The position numbers and the translations under genes were made by a program. Shown piece by piece: positions 18,535 through 26,219 of a stretch of 56,667 nucleotides of DNA. This DNA comes from Paracoccaceae bacterium (lineage in GTDB: Bacteria; Pseudomonadota; Alphaproteobacteria; Rhodobacterales; Rhodobacteraceae). The stretch lies in NCBI GenBank assembly GCA_014879735.1, contig JACSRN010000096.1, positions 1-56,667 of the forward strand, written 5' to 3'. Below the pieces are notes generated by a model. That model worked only from the letters and a program-made list of their open reading frames with translations, did no database searches and had not been told where the DNA came from. The number at the start of each line of letters is the position of its first letter. The first letter of the stretch is position 1.

Positions 18535-18953
18535 TCCTCGCCGTCCACCTTGCCGCGCAATTGCTTTACCTCGCCGCGCACGGTCTTGGCCGTCAGCCGC
18601 CGCCGCTGGCTGCCCAGTGTGGGTTTGGTGGCGATCCGCCGCTTTGGCACCACCAGCGCGGCGCGGATCATCTCGGCCAGTCTTTCACGGGCGATCTCGC
18701 GGTTGCGGGCCTGGCTACGGGTGTCTTCCACCTGCACGACAATGGCGCCTTCGGCCGTCCATTTCCGCCCGGCGATCCGCTTCAGCCGCGCCTTTACCGG
18801 CGCCGTCAGATGCGGCGAGCGTTCGGCCTCGAATCGCAGCTCGACGGCGGTCGAGACCTTGTTGACATTCTGTCCGCCGGGACCCGAGGCTCGCATGAAG
18901 CTTTCGGTCAGTTCCCAGTCGGCGATGGCAAGGCTGTCGGTCACGTGAAGCAT
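18531..18953 (-). CDS. arfB: Alternative ribosome-rescue peptidyl-tRNA hydrolase ArfB (YaeJ/ICT1)
   Basis: A 140-residue release-factor-like hydrolase that frees stalled ribosomes lacking a stop codon. The catalytic GGQ is at residues 26-28 in RASGPGGQNVNK, and the basic unstructured tail that threads the empty mRNA channel ends the protein (about 105-140, with RRLTAKTVRGEVKQLRGK). The start at 18953 gives the standard short N-terminus; the ATG has no recognisable Shine-Dalgarno. A terminator-like stem ends 15 bases before the start, preceded by a short ORF with a perfect Shine-Dalgarno, suggesting regulated expression (see findings). It is coupled to the downstream phosphotransferase. Confidence 0.93.
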   Translation of the reverse strand: MLHVTDSLAIADWELTESFMRASGPGGQNVNKVSTAVELRFEAERSPHLTAPVKARLKRIAGRKWTAEGAIVVQVEDTRSQARNREIARERLAEMIRAALVVPKRRIATKPTLGSQRRRLTAKTVRGEVKQLRGKVDGEE

Positions 18954-18968
18954 GGCGAATCCACAAGA

Positions 18969-18997
18969 GAAAGGGCCGCCAGAACGGCGACCCTTTC
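18969..18997 (-). terminator. Terminator or attenuator stem before arfB
   Basis: On the minus strand GAAAGGGTCGCC, a five-base loop, then GGCGGCCCTTTC form a 12-bp stem with one G-U pair, followed by TCTTGT. It ends 15 bases before the arfB ATG. It would either end the upstream small transcript or act as an attenuator for arfB. Confidence 0.55.
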
Positions 18998-19065
18998 CGA
19001 GTTCCAAGGAGATGGGCCAGTTAGGGACAGGCCCAATCAGTGTTGCGTCGCCTGAGGGGCTGCCC

Positions 19066-19122
19066 TCAGAAAGCCGCCCTCCTGACTGTCCCGACACCTC
19101 TCTCCAATATCACTCTCGACAC
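19066..19122 (-). CDS. 18-residue ORF with a perfect Shine-Dalgarno (leader peptide candidate)
   Basis: A GTG codon at 19122 opens a frame of 18 codons ending in TGA, encoding VSRVILERGVGTVRRAAF (first residue would be read as Met). The 16 bases immediately before it are the exact complement of the whole 16S rRNA 3' tail (TGGATCACCTCCTTTC on the plus strand at 19123-19138). This puts GGAGG seven bases from the start, the ideal spacing. The peptide is basic and has no membrane segment. The stop lies inside a hairpin. Whether it is translated is not known; the initiation signal is the strongest in the window. Confidence 0.4.
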   Translation of the reverse strand: MSRVILERGVGTVRRAAF

Positions 19123-19253
19123 TGGATCACCTCCTTTCAAAAGTTGCGATATCCCAAGCCTGCCACAGATGTTGTGTGCGTCAATACCTTTTCCGCAAGC
19201 GATGTGTTGCCTCTTGGGGTGTGGCGCAAATTCAACATCCGGCCCGCGCCGGG

Positions 19254-19874
19254 TCAGGCCGTCCGGGCGATGTAGCGCCCGACAAACAGGCGAAAGGGAA
19301 TCAGCGCAACCAGCGCCATCACCAACTTGACCCCCCAGTCGGCCACCGCCAGCGAGACCCAGAACGGCGCCTCCGGTCCAAGGCCCAGAAGTGGCGTCGC
19401 CTCGCCCGCCCAGGAAACATCGCCGGCCGGGTCAAGAAACGACAGTCCGGCCGAGAAGGCGATCGAGAAGAACAGCACGGTGTCGAGCGTCGATGAGACC
19501 AGGGTGGACACCAGCGGCGCCTTCCACCACCTGTCGCGCGCGAACAGGGTAAAGATCGAGACATCGGTCATCTGGCCCACCAGATAGGCCAGCCCCGAAC
19601 CGAGGGCGATCCGCAGCGTGACAAGCGGGCCGAAGTCGCCGTGAATCTGGGTGCCGATGAAAGAGCAGCCGATTCCGGTGATGAACCCCGCCATCACCAC
19701 CTTGCGTGCGGCCGAAGGGCCCTGCAGGCGGTTTACCAGATCGCCGACGAGAAAGGCGAAGGGATAGCTCCAGGCACCCCAGGTCAGCCAGGCGCCCATC
19801 GGAAACTGCACAAGGATGTTCGATGCCACCACGATGGCGGCCATGGCAAGGATGCCGGGCAGAAGGCGGGTCAT
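19254..19874 (-). CDS. yhhQ: Queuosine precursor transporter, YhhQ/QPTR family
   Basis: A 206-residue membrane protein of the VUT family, which imports preQ0/preQ1 for queuosine tRNA modification. About six hydrophobic segments are seen. Family markers are ASNILVQFPMG in segment 1, WSYPFAFLVGDLVNRLQGP, VMAGFITGIGCSFIG, and GSGLAYLVGQMTDVSIFTL. It is a single gene; 84 bases separate it from the phytase-like gene upstream. That gap has a GTTCCCG-TCAT-CGGGAAC hairpin (19910-19927) but no recognisable preQ1 aptamer. Confidence 0.87.
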   Translation of the reverse strand: MTRLLPGILAMAAIVVASNILVQFPMGAWLTWGAWSYPFAFLVGDLVNRLQGPSAARKVVMAGFITGIGCSFIGTQIHGDFGPLVTLRIALGSGLAYLVGQMTDVSIFTLFARDRWWKAPLVSTLVSSTLDTVLFFSIAFSAGLSFLDPAGDVSWAGEATPLLGLGPEAPFWVSLAVADWGVKLVMALVALIPFRLFVGRYIARTA

Positions 19875-19909
19875 GATCTTTTCCGTTTTGACAAGGTCGC
19901 GGAGACTTG

Positions 19910-19927
19910 GTTCCCGTCATCGGGAAC
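19910..19927. terminator. Small perfect hairpin between the phytase-like gene and yhhQ
   Basis: GTTCCCG (19910-19916), TCAT loop, CGGGAAC (19921-19927). It lies after the stop of the upstream minus-strand gene and before yhhQ. It could be a weak terminator or part of the yhhQ leader; no T run follows. Confidence 0.4.
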
Positions 19928-19958
19928 GGCCGCGGCATACCGCCGGCCGGAGCCGGCG

Positions 19959-20870
19959 TCAACCGCCGGCGCCGAGCAGCGCGGGAATGCGATATTCGAC
20001 GATCTCGTTCCTCAGGTAGAACTTCTGGTTGTCGTCGGACACCATGGTCAGCCGGATCGTGCCCCGGCCATCGGCCCAGACCGACAGCCCTTCAAGATTG
20101 TCATGCACGCCCGGATCGGTCTGAAGCACGGTTTCCTCGGCGGCGATGCCTGTGGCGGACAGCGTGAAGGCGCGGACGCGGCTGGCGAATCCCCCGAGGC
20201 CGTAGAAGGCGCGCTCCAGGATGTAGAGCCGGCCGTCCGGGCCGAAATCGGCGCCGACCGGCAGGAACTCGTCGCGCCGGGGCAGAAGGAAGGGCTGGCT
20301 CCAGGCCGTGCCGTCCCAGCGCCAGACCGGAAAATCGGCACCTTTCTTGCGGGTATCTTCGGGCAGGGTATAGAGGCGGCCGCGACCATCCACCGCCAGC
20401 GCCTCCAGCGCAGCGTTCCGCGGCATCTTGCGGAAGGCATCAGGCGTGGGCAGGTTGACGGCCGGGCCGTCCAGCCGGGCATAGTGCAGAACGCGCGAGA
20501 CGCCCTCGAACGAGACATAGACTGAGCCGTCGGGGGCCAGCGCCAGCCCCTCGCTGTCGGCGCGCGATTGCTTCAGCGGCGCCTCGCCCGTGGCCTTCAG
20601 CAGCATCATCGGGCGCAGCGACACGCCCGTGATCCGACCCTCGGCATCGCGTTCGACCTTGCCTTCGGTCCAGGCGCCGCGGTCCGACAGCGCGATCACG
20701 CGGTTGCCGCCGCCCGTGATCTCGACCGCCGAGAAGCCGCCAAAGCGCGGATCCTCGGCCCGCCAGGCATAGGCGCCCACAAAGCCCGCAGGCCGCGACG
20801 ATTCCGCCGCGCCCTGCAGCCCCAGCGCCAGCAAGGCAGCTGTCAGTGCGAAGCGAGCACGTCTTTGCAT
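19959..20870 (-). CDS. Secreted esterase-like activity of phytase family protein
   Basis: A 303-residue exported protein with a cleavable signal peptide ([20 protein letters not shown], cleavage near residue 22). The mature part is a beta-propeller of the phytase-like/esterase-like family. Markers are [19 protein letters not shown], the [20 protein letters not shown] repeat, and DNLEGLSVW near the end. The enzymatic role is unclear; phosphate-ester hydrolysis is by family name only. Its start lies 28 bases inside the end of mepA, so the genes are one operon (UMF1-MFS, mepA, this). The ATG at 20870 is chosen because it starts the signal peptide; the ribosome binding site is weak. Confidence 0.82.
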   Translation of the reverse strand: MQRRARFALTAALLALGLQGAAESSRPAGFVGAYAWRAEDPRFGGFSAVEITGGGNRVIALSDRGAWTEGKVERDAEGRITGVSLRPMMLLKATGEAPLKQSRADSEGLALAPDGSVYVSFEGVSRVLHYARLDGPAVNLPTPDAFRKMPRNAALEALAVDGRGRLYTLPEDTRKKGADFPVWRWDGTAWSQPFLLPRRDEFLPVGADFGPDGRLYILERAFYGLGGFASRVRAFTLSATGIAAEETVLQTDPGVHDNLEGLSVWADGRGTIRLTMVSDDNQKFYLRNEIVEYRIPALLGAGG

Positions 20871-21757
20871 TGGCCCGGAAGATCCGCCATGGTGAATTCG
20901 CGAGGGCCCTTCTTGCGAGGGGTATCTTCGTCCTTCGGTTTCTTCTTGCCGCTGCTTTTCGGCGGATTCAGGTAATCCGTTACCCACCAGGTCAGCGTTT
21001 CGTCGCAACCGTCGCGACCGTTCGACAGTTCCGATACCGTAGGCTTCTGCGTCTCGCACAGCCGCGCGCCGCGGGGGCATTTCAACCGCACATGGAAATG
21101 CGTGTCATGCCCGCCGATGGGGCGCAGTTTTTGCAGCCATTTCCGGTCGGAGCGGGTCGCTGTCCGGCAAATCTCGATCTTGATTGCCGCCGCAACAAAG
21201 ATTCGATCCACCCGCGGGTCGGAGGCGGCCGTCTTCAGCAGCGCCCGCGCCTTCGGTCCCCAGGCCGAGGTCACGCGGAGCTGATCGGCCGAGCGCATCG
21301 GGATCGAGCTGATCTTCTCGCGATCCTTGGCCGACAGGTTCAGCCGGTCCGGCGCAAGCCACCAGATATCGGCATCCAGGCCGATCTGGTGGCTGGCATG
21401 GCCGCTGGTCATCGGCCCGCCGCGGGGCTGGCTGATGTCGCCGATGTAAAGCCCCTTGCCCCAGCCCATCGCCGCGGCCTGGGCCGACAGGTCCATCAGG
21501 AACTGCACCATCGCCGGATGACCGAAGTTGCGGTGCCGCGACAGCCGCATCGCCTGCCAGGTCGGGCCGGTTTCCGGCAGTTCGATCAGCCCCGCGCCGC
21601 AGCCGCGGGCGTAAGAGCCGATCGGCATCGCATCCTGCGCCGAGGGGGCGGCAGCGGCGCCGAACAATTTGTTCGCCAGCTTTTCGGCCGAGGCCGGCAG
21701 GGGCAGGACAAGCGCGGCCGCCAGCGCGGCACGCCAAAGAAGGCGAAAACGGATCAT
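20843..21757 (-). CDS. mepA: Penicillin-insensitive murein endopeptidase MepA
   Basis: A 304-residue periplasmic LAS-type zinc metallopeptidase that cuts D-Ala-meso-DAP cross-links in peptidoglycan. It has a signal peptide (about 1-24, ending PASAEK). Zinc ligands and family motifs are visible in [20 protein letters not shown] and [14 protein letters not shown]. Cysteines at the C-terminal part ([27 protein letters not shown]) are as in E. coli MepA, which is disulfide bonded. A lysine-rich stretch (about 267-288) precedes the end. The start overlaps the stop of the upstream MFS gene by four bases. Confidence 0.94.
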   Translation of the reverse strand: MIRFRLLWRAALAAALVLPLPASAEKLANKLFGAAAAPSAQDAMPIGSYARGCGAGLIELPETGPTWQAMRLSRHRNFGHPAMVQFLMDLSAQAAAMGWGKGLYIGDISQPRGGPMTSGHASHQIGLDADIWWLAPDRLNLSAKDREKISSIPMRSADQLRVTSAWGPKARALLKTAASDPRVDRIFVAAAIKIEICRTATRSDRKWLQKLRPIGGHDTHFHVRLKCPRGARLCETQKPTVSELSNGRDGCDETLTWWVTDYLNPPKSSGKKKPKDEDTPRKKGPREFTMADLPGQCKDVLASH

Positions 21758-23124
21758 CGGGTCTGCTCACCTCTGGGATTGACCCAAACTAGCAGAAGCA
21801 GCCCGATCAGGAACAGCCCGATCAGCGGAGAAATGCCGATGCGCTGCGATCCGCTGATCTGGGTGGCCAGCGCGATCAGGGCCGGCGACAGGAAACTGGC
21901 CACCTTGCCCGACAGGGCGAACAGGCCGAAGGCCTCGGTCGCGTGATCGGGGTCGGTGTGGCGGACCATCATCGTCCGGCTGGCCGCCTGCAGCGTGCCG
22001 CCTGCCGCGCCGATCAGCGCCCCGCACAGGAAGAACAGCCTGTCAGAGGCGCTGCCGGCCGGATCGAGGGGCAGGCCCCAGACCGACTCGCGCGTCATGC
22101 CGACGATGATGGCGCAGACGACGATCAGCACCAGGATCGAGATCGAGATCACCGGCTTCGGCCCCCAGCGCCGGTCGGCCCGTCCGCCCAGCCAGGCCGC
22201 GACCATCGCCGTCACTGCGCCGACGATGCCGAAGACGCCGATCTGGGTCAGCGACCAGCCAAGCACGCCCGAGGCATAAACGCCGCCAAAGCCGTAAAGC
22301 GCATTCAGCGCGTCGCGATAGAACAGCGACGAGGCGAGATAGGCCGAGAGGCTGCGGCGAAACCGCAGCGAGGCGAGCAGATCGCCAAGCTGCCGCATCG
22401 CCCGGCCCAGATGCACGCCCTGCGGCGCCGTCTTCGGCTCTTTCACCCAGAGAAAGAACGGGATCATGAAGACGATGTACCAGATCGCCGTGAAGGGGCC
22501 GACGGCGCGGGCGCCCTCGCGCGCCTCGGGGTCCAGGCCGAAGGGTGGCGTCAGCCCAAGAAAGGTCAACCCGGTATCGGCATTGTCGGCGATGAAACCC
22601 AGCATGATCACCAATGCGACCAGCCCGCCAAGATAGCCGAAGGCAAAGCCCGATCCCGAGATCGCGCCCAGATCCTCGTGGTCGGAGAGTGTGGGCATCA
22701 GCGCATTCGTGAAGATCGTGGCGAATTCCATGCCGATGAAGCCCAGGCCGAAGAAGGCGACACCCCAGAACAGCGTGCCCGCGTCGCCGCCGGGGGCCAC
22801 CCACCACAGCGCCCAGGCGCCGGCCACATAAAAAATCGAGAAAGCCCAGACCCAGATCAGGCGCCGCCCCGTGGTATCGGCGATGGCGCCCAGGATCGGG
22901 GCCAGGATCGCAATGGCGAAAGAGGAAATCGCCAGCCCCCAGCCCCAGTAGCTTTGCGCCGCGGCCGCGGCCGCCTCGGCGTCAAGCCCGGTGCCGAGGT
23001 AATAGCCCCTTGCGATTTCGGCAAAATATGGGCCGAAGACGAAGGTCAGCAGCAAGGTGTTGTAGGGCTGGCTGGCCCAGTCGAAGAAATACCAGCCCCA
23101 GATTCGTTTTCTTGCGCTGACCAT
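21754..23124 (-). CDS. UMF1/Atg22-like MFS transporter
   Basis: A 456-residue membrane protein of the UMF1 family, the bacterial relatives of yeast vacuolar amino-acid exporter Atg22. It starts with the family hallmark RIWGWYFFDWASQPYNTLLLTFVFGPYF and has about 12 membrane segments, with GAIADTTGRRLIW as the motif A loop. The substrate is unknown, with amino acids or peptides likely. In this operon with mepA it could handle murein-derived peptides, an inference from position. The start at 23124 follows the conserved N-terminus; the open frame to 23394 is not conserved. Confidence 0.87.
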   Translation of the reverse strand: MVSARKRIWGWYFFDWASQPYNTLLLTFVFGPYFAEIARGYYLGTGLDAEAAAAAAQSYWGWGLAISSFAIAILAPILGAIADTTGRRLIWVWAFSIFYVAGAWALWWVAPGGDAGTLFWGVAFFGLGFIGMEFATIFTNALMPTLSDHEDLGAISGSGFAFGYLGGLVALVIMLGFIADNADTGLTFLGLTPPFGLDPEAREGARAVGPFTAIWYIVFMIPFFLWVKEPKTAPQGVHLGRAMRQLGDLLASLRFRRSLSAYLASSLFYRDALNALYGFGGVYASGVLGWSLTQIGVFGIVGAVTAMVAAWLGGRADRRWGPKPVISISILVLIVVCAIIVGMTRESVWGLPLDPAGSASDRLFFLCGALIGAAGGTLQAASRTMMVRHTDPDHATEAFGLFALSGKVASFLSPALIALATQISGSQRIGISPLIGLFLIGLLLLVWVNPRGEQTR

Positions 23125-23204
23125 GTTCCCCGCCCCCCTGTCATGGGGCGGAGTGAATCCGCAAAATGCCGCCCGTGCAAGCACAGCTTCTGGCGCGGAC
23201 GGGC

Positions 23205-23735
23205 TTATTGCTCGGGCGGCCAGGGACGGGTGGCGTCGGCATCGATCCAGGCCTGGACCCAGGCGGGCAGGGGCGGGCTCTCGGCCGGCAGGCCCAGTGC
23301 CAGCGCCAGCTCTGCCGGATCGACGATACCGCGGGCGCCCTGCGTGATGGCCGAGCGGATCAGCGCCTGCGACGTGCAGTCGCCGCCTCTCCACATCGTC
23401 TGGTCCATATAGACGAAGCGGTCGTCCCAGCCGACCAGCCGGCTGCGCATCTCGAACCGCTCAAAGGTCTTCACCCGTTTCCTGTAGCGCACCGAGGAAC
23501 CGGCGACGGTCATCCCCCAGCCCTTCGCCCGCGCCACCTTGTACAGCCCAGTGCGGATCGCCATCGGGATACGGCCCAGATCGTACAGTGTCAGTGTCCG
23601 GCCATTGTTCAGTTCCAGCCAGGGATCGATGTCCCAGGGCCAGCAGATATGCTGACCGACATGCGGCTCCAGCGGATGCAGCGGCACATTGCGGTATTTG
23701 ACCAGTTCCTTGATCATGCGGAACCAGGGATACAT
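23205..23735 (-). CDS. Acyl-CoA thioesterase-like protein (hotdog fold)
   Basis: A 176-residue cytoplasmic protein of the 4-hydroxybenzoyl-CoA thioesterase-like family. HICWPWDIDPWLELNNGRTLTLYDLGR is the hotdog helix with the Asp/Asn active-site region, and FERFEMRSRLVGWDDRFVYMDQTMW forms the central sheet. The C-terminal tail (about 125-176) is as in the TesB-unrelated THEM6-like group. The start at 23735 is preceded by AAGGAGG with eight bases spacing; the open frame to 23780 is not needed. It is monocistronic, convergent with nothing, and divergent from the YggT gene. Substrate unknown. Confidence 0.8.
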   Translation of the reverse strand: MYPWFRMIKELVKYRNVPLHPLEPHVGQHICWPWDIDPWLELNNGRTLTLYDLGRIPMAIRTGLYKVARAKGWGMTVAGSSVRYRKRVKTFERFEMRSRLVGWDDRFVYMDQTMWRGGDCTSQALIRSAITQGARGIVDPAELALALGLPAESPPLPAWVQAWIDADATRPWPPEQ

Positions 23736-23888
23736 GCCGGGCCTCCTTGACGCCTGCCTGTCTTCGGCCTGCCGCGTCATAACGCGAAGGTCAAGCGTGA
23801 CCCCGCGTCGGAGGTCCCGCGCCGTGCTGCCGCTTGCCCTCTGGCCCCGCAGCGGCTACCTCTCGGGCATATAGAGCAGGGGCCCCGC

Positions 23889-24176
23889 ATGACGTCGATT
23901 TTCCAGATCCTGTTGCTGATCCTGAATGTGGTCCAATTCGTCGTCCTGGCGCATGTGATCATATCCTGGCTGATCAACTTCCAGGTGCTGAACCTGCGCC
24001 AGCCACTGGTGGCCCAGATCTGGGATGGGCTGAACCGGCTGCTTGAGCCGATCTATTCGCAGGTTCGCCGGGTGATTCCGGCCACGGCCGGAATCGACTT
24101 TGCGCCCCTGATCGTGCTTCTGGCCGTCTATGCCCTTCGCATCGTGCTGATGAACAATATCTCTGCCTTCTATTGA
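23889..24176 (+). CDS. YggT-family membrane protein
   Basis: A 95-residue protein with two hydrophobic segments (about 5-30 and 70-90) joined by the conserved loop LNRLLEPIYSQVRRVIP. YggT proteins are linked to envelope integrity, osmotic tolerance or cell division in different bacteria, and the molecular role is unsettled. Its stop shares one base with the recQ start (TGATG), so the two are coupled. Confidence 0.9.
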   Translation: MTSIFQILLLILNVVQFVVLAHVIISWLINFQVLNLRQPLVAQIWDGLNRLLEPIYSQVRRVIPATAGIDFAPLIVLLAVYALRIVLMNNISAFY

Positions 24177-26212
24177 TGGCCGACCCCGCCGCCCATCTGT
24201 CCCGGATCTTTGGGTTTTCCGGATTCCGCCCCGGGCAGGAAGAGATCGTGGCCGCCGTCACCGCCGGGCGGAACACGCTGGCGATCATGCCGACGGGTGG
24301 GGGCAAGTCGCTGTGCTACCAGCTTCCGGCGCTGTGTCGCGAAGGGGTTACGGTTGTCGTATCGCCGCTGATCGCCCTGATGCGCGATCAGGTGCGTTCG
24401 CTGCGCGAGGCGGGGGTAGAGGCCGGGGCGCTGACCTCGGGCAATACCGGGGAGGAGACCGAAGAGGTCTTTCGCGCGCTGGACGAGGGGCGGTTGAAGC
24501 TTCTGTACATGGCGCCCGAACGGCTGGGGTCGTCGCAGGCGCTGCTGCGCCGGATCGGGGTGTCGCTGATCGCGGTGGATGAGGCGCATTGCGTCAGCCA
24601 GTGGGGCCATGATTTCCGCCCCGACTACCTGCGCATCGGCGAGTTGCGCCGGGCGCTGGGGGTGCCGCTGGCGGCCTTCACGGCAACGGCGGATGAGGAG
24701 ACCCGGGCCGAGATCGTGGCGCGGCTGTTCGACGGCCAGCCGCCGGAAACCTTCCTGCGCGGGTTCGACCGGCCGAACATCCACCTTGCCTTTGCTGCAA
24801 AGGACGGCCCGCGCGAACAGATCCTGCGCTTTGCCGCGGCGCGCAAGGGGCAGTCCGGGATCGTCTATTGCGGCACGCGGGCCAAGACCGAGACGCTGGC
24901 GCAGGCGCTGCGCGAGGCCGGCCATGCCGCGCTGGCCTACCATGGCGGAATGGATCCCGACGACCGCCGCCATGTCGAAACCCGCTTTCAGCGCGACGAT
25001 GGGCTGATCGTGGTGGCGACGGTGGCATTCGGGATGGGGATCGACAAGCCAGACATCCGCTGGGTTGCCCATGCCGACCTGCCGAAATCGATCGAGGCCT
25101 ATTATCAGGAGATCGGCCGTGCCGGTCGCGATGGCGCGTCGGCCGAGACGCTGACGCTCTATGGTGCCGACGACATCCGCTACCGCAGGCAGCAGATCGA
25201 CGAAAGCACCGCCCCGGTCGACAGGAAACAGGCCGACCACGGCCGGCTGAACGCACTTCTGGGGCTGGCCGAGGCGATCTCCTGCCGCCGCCAGGTGCTC
25301 TTGCGCTATTTCGGCGAAGATCCCGCGCCCTGTGGCAACTGCGATCTTTGCGACCGGCCGGCGGTGGTCTTCGATGCCACCGACCCGACGCGGATGGCTC
25401 TGTCGGCGGTGCTGCGGACAGGTGAAAACTATGGGGCGGGGCATCTGATCGACATCCTGACCGGCACGCGGACCGACCGGGTGCGCGAACGCCGGCACGA
25501 CGACCTGCCGACCTTCGGCGTCGGCCGGACGCTGACCAAGGCCGCCTGGGGCGGTGTCTTCCGGCAGATGATGGGTCGTGACTGGCTGCGCCCCGATCCC
25601 GAGCGACATGGCGCCCTGCGGATGACAGAGGCCGCCCGCCCGGTGTTGAAGGGCGAGGTGAAGGTGCTGCTGCGCAAGGACAATGCGCCCGCGCCCAAGG
25701 TGGCCATCCGCACCATGGTTGCCGAAGAGGACGCGCCGCTGCTCTCGGCGCTGAAGGCCAAGCGCCGCGCGCTGGCCGAGGCGGCGGCCGTGCCCGCCTA
25801 TGTCATCTTCCCCGACCGCACGCTGATCGAGATGGCCGAGAAGCGGCCCATGACGCTGGACCAGATGGCCGGGATCACCGGCGTCGGCGCGAAGAAGCTG
25901 GAAAGCTACGGGCGCGCCTTCCTGGCTGTCATCACCGGGGCAGAGACGGATATCCATCCCAGCCGTCGCGCGCTGGCCGGCCGACCCGACGCTGCGCTGT
26001 TCGACCGGCTGGTCGAGGTGCAGGGTCGCCTGATGCGCGGGCCGGACGGGACCGAAAAGCCGCTGTCCTGTGCGCCCGCGACCCTGCGCCACATCGTCGA
26101 GCGACGTCCGCGCAGCCTTGCGGCGCTGGAACGGATTGCCGGCATGGACCGGCACAAGGCCGAAAGGTTCGGCCCGGCCTTTCTGGAGGTGCTGTCCGAC
26201 CCCGCCGGCTGA
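24176..26212 (+). CDS. recQ: ATP-dependent DNA helicase RecQ with tandem HRDC-like domains
   Basis: A 678-residue 3'-5' superfamily 2 helicase for recombination and fork repair. Motifs in order: Walker A MPTGGGKS (Lys44), DEAH box (residues 135-138, followed by CVSQWGHDF), TATADEETR, the GIVYCGTRAKTE region, and motif VI QEIGRAGRDG. The RQC zinc site has Cys370, 386, 389 and 392. The winged-helix part runs to about 510, then one HRDC domain (about 520-590). A second HRDC-like repeat (about 600-675) begins LFDRLVEVQGRLM. E. coli RecQ has 610 residues and one HRDC; some alphaproteobacterial and Neisserial RecQs have more. The ATG at 24176 overlaps the YggT stop. Confidence 0.95.
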   Translation: MADPAAHLSRIFGFSGFRPGQEEIVAAVTAGRNTLAIMPTGGGKSLCYQLPALCREGVTVVVSPLIALMRDQVRSLREAGVEAGALTSGNTGEETEEVFRALDEGRLKLLYMAPERLGSSQALLRRIGVSLIAVDEAHCVSQWGHDFRPDYLRIGELRRALGVPLAAFTATADEETRAEIVARLFDGQPPETFLRGFDRPNIHLAFAAKDGPREQILRFAAARKGQSGIVYCGTRAKTETLAQALREAGHAALAYHGGMDPDDRRHVETRFQRDDGLIVVATVAFGMGIDKPDIRWVAHADLPKSIEAYYQEIGRAGRDGASAETLTLYGADDIRYRRQQIDESTAPVDRKQADHGRLNALLGLAEAISCRRQVLLRYFGEDPAPCGNCDLCDRPAVVFDATDPTRMALSAVLRTGENYGAGHLIDILTGTRTDRVRERRHDDLPTFGVGRTLTKAAWGGVFRQMMGRDWLRPDPERHGALRMTEAARPVLKGEVKVLLRKDNAPAPKVAIRTMVAEEDAPLLSALKAKRRALAEAAAVPAYVIFPDRTLIEMAEKRPMTLDQMAGITGVGAKKLESYGRAFLAVITGAETDIHPSRRALAGRPDAALFDRLVEVQGRLMRGPDGTEKPLSCAPATLRHIVERRPRSLAALERIAGMDRHKAERFGPAFLEVLSDPAG

Positions 26213-26219
26213 CCGCGCC

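Larger units (their letters stand above)
18960..19184 (-). ncRNA. Candidate structured leader or small RNA upstream of arfB
   Basis: Read on the minus strand, this 225-base stretch holds, in order: a TTGACG box (19184-19179), a complete Shine-Dalgarno (19138-19123), an 18-codon ORF, a perfect 7-bp hairpin (19069-19063 with 19058-19052) overlapping the ORF stop, and a 7-bp long-range helix (19092-19086 with 19030-19024) enclosing that hairpin. Next come a GGGCC/GGCCC stem (19034-19030 with 19018-19014) and a 12-bp terminator-like stem (18997-18986 with 18980-18969). The last stem has one G-U pair on the minus strand but an A-C mismatch on the plus strand, which argues that the minus strand is the RNA. 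I do not recognise it as a known family. Boundaries are approximate. Confidence 0.45.

Noticed and set aside
19123-19138. A 16S rRNA 3' end fragment (TGGATCACCTCCTTTC on the plus strand)
   Set aside because: No further 16S or spacer sequence surrounds it; it is better explained as the complement of a Shine-Dalgarno on the minus strand.
19875-19958. preQ1 riboswitch before yhhQ
   Set aside because: Only a small hairpin is present; the conserved A-rich tail and C-rich loop of known preQ1 aptamers are not seen.
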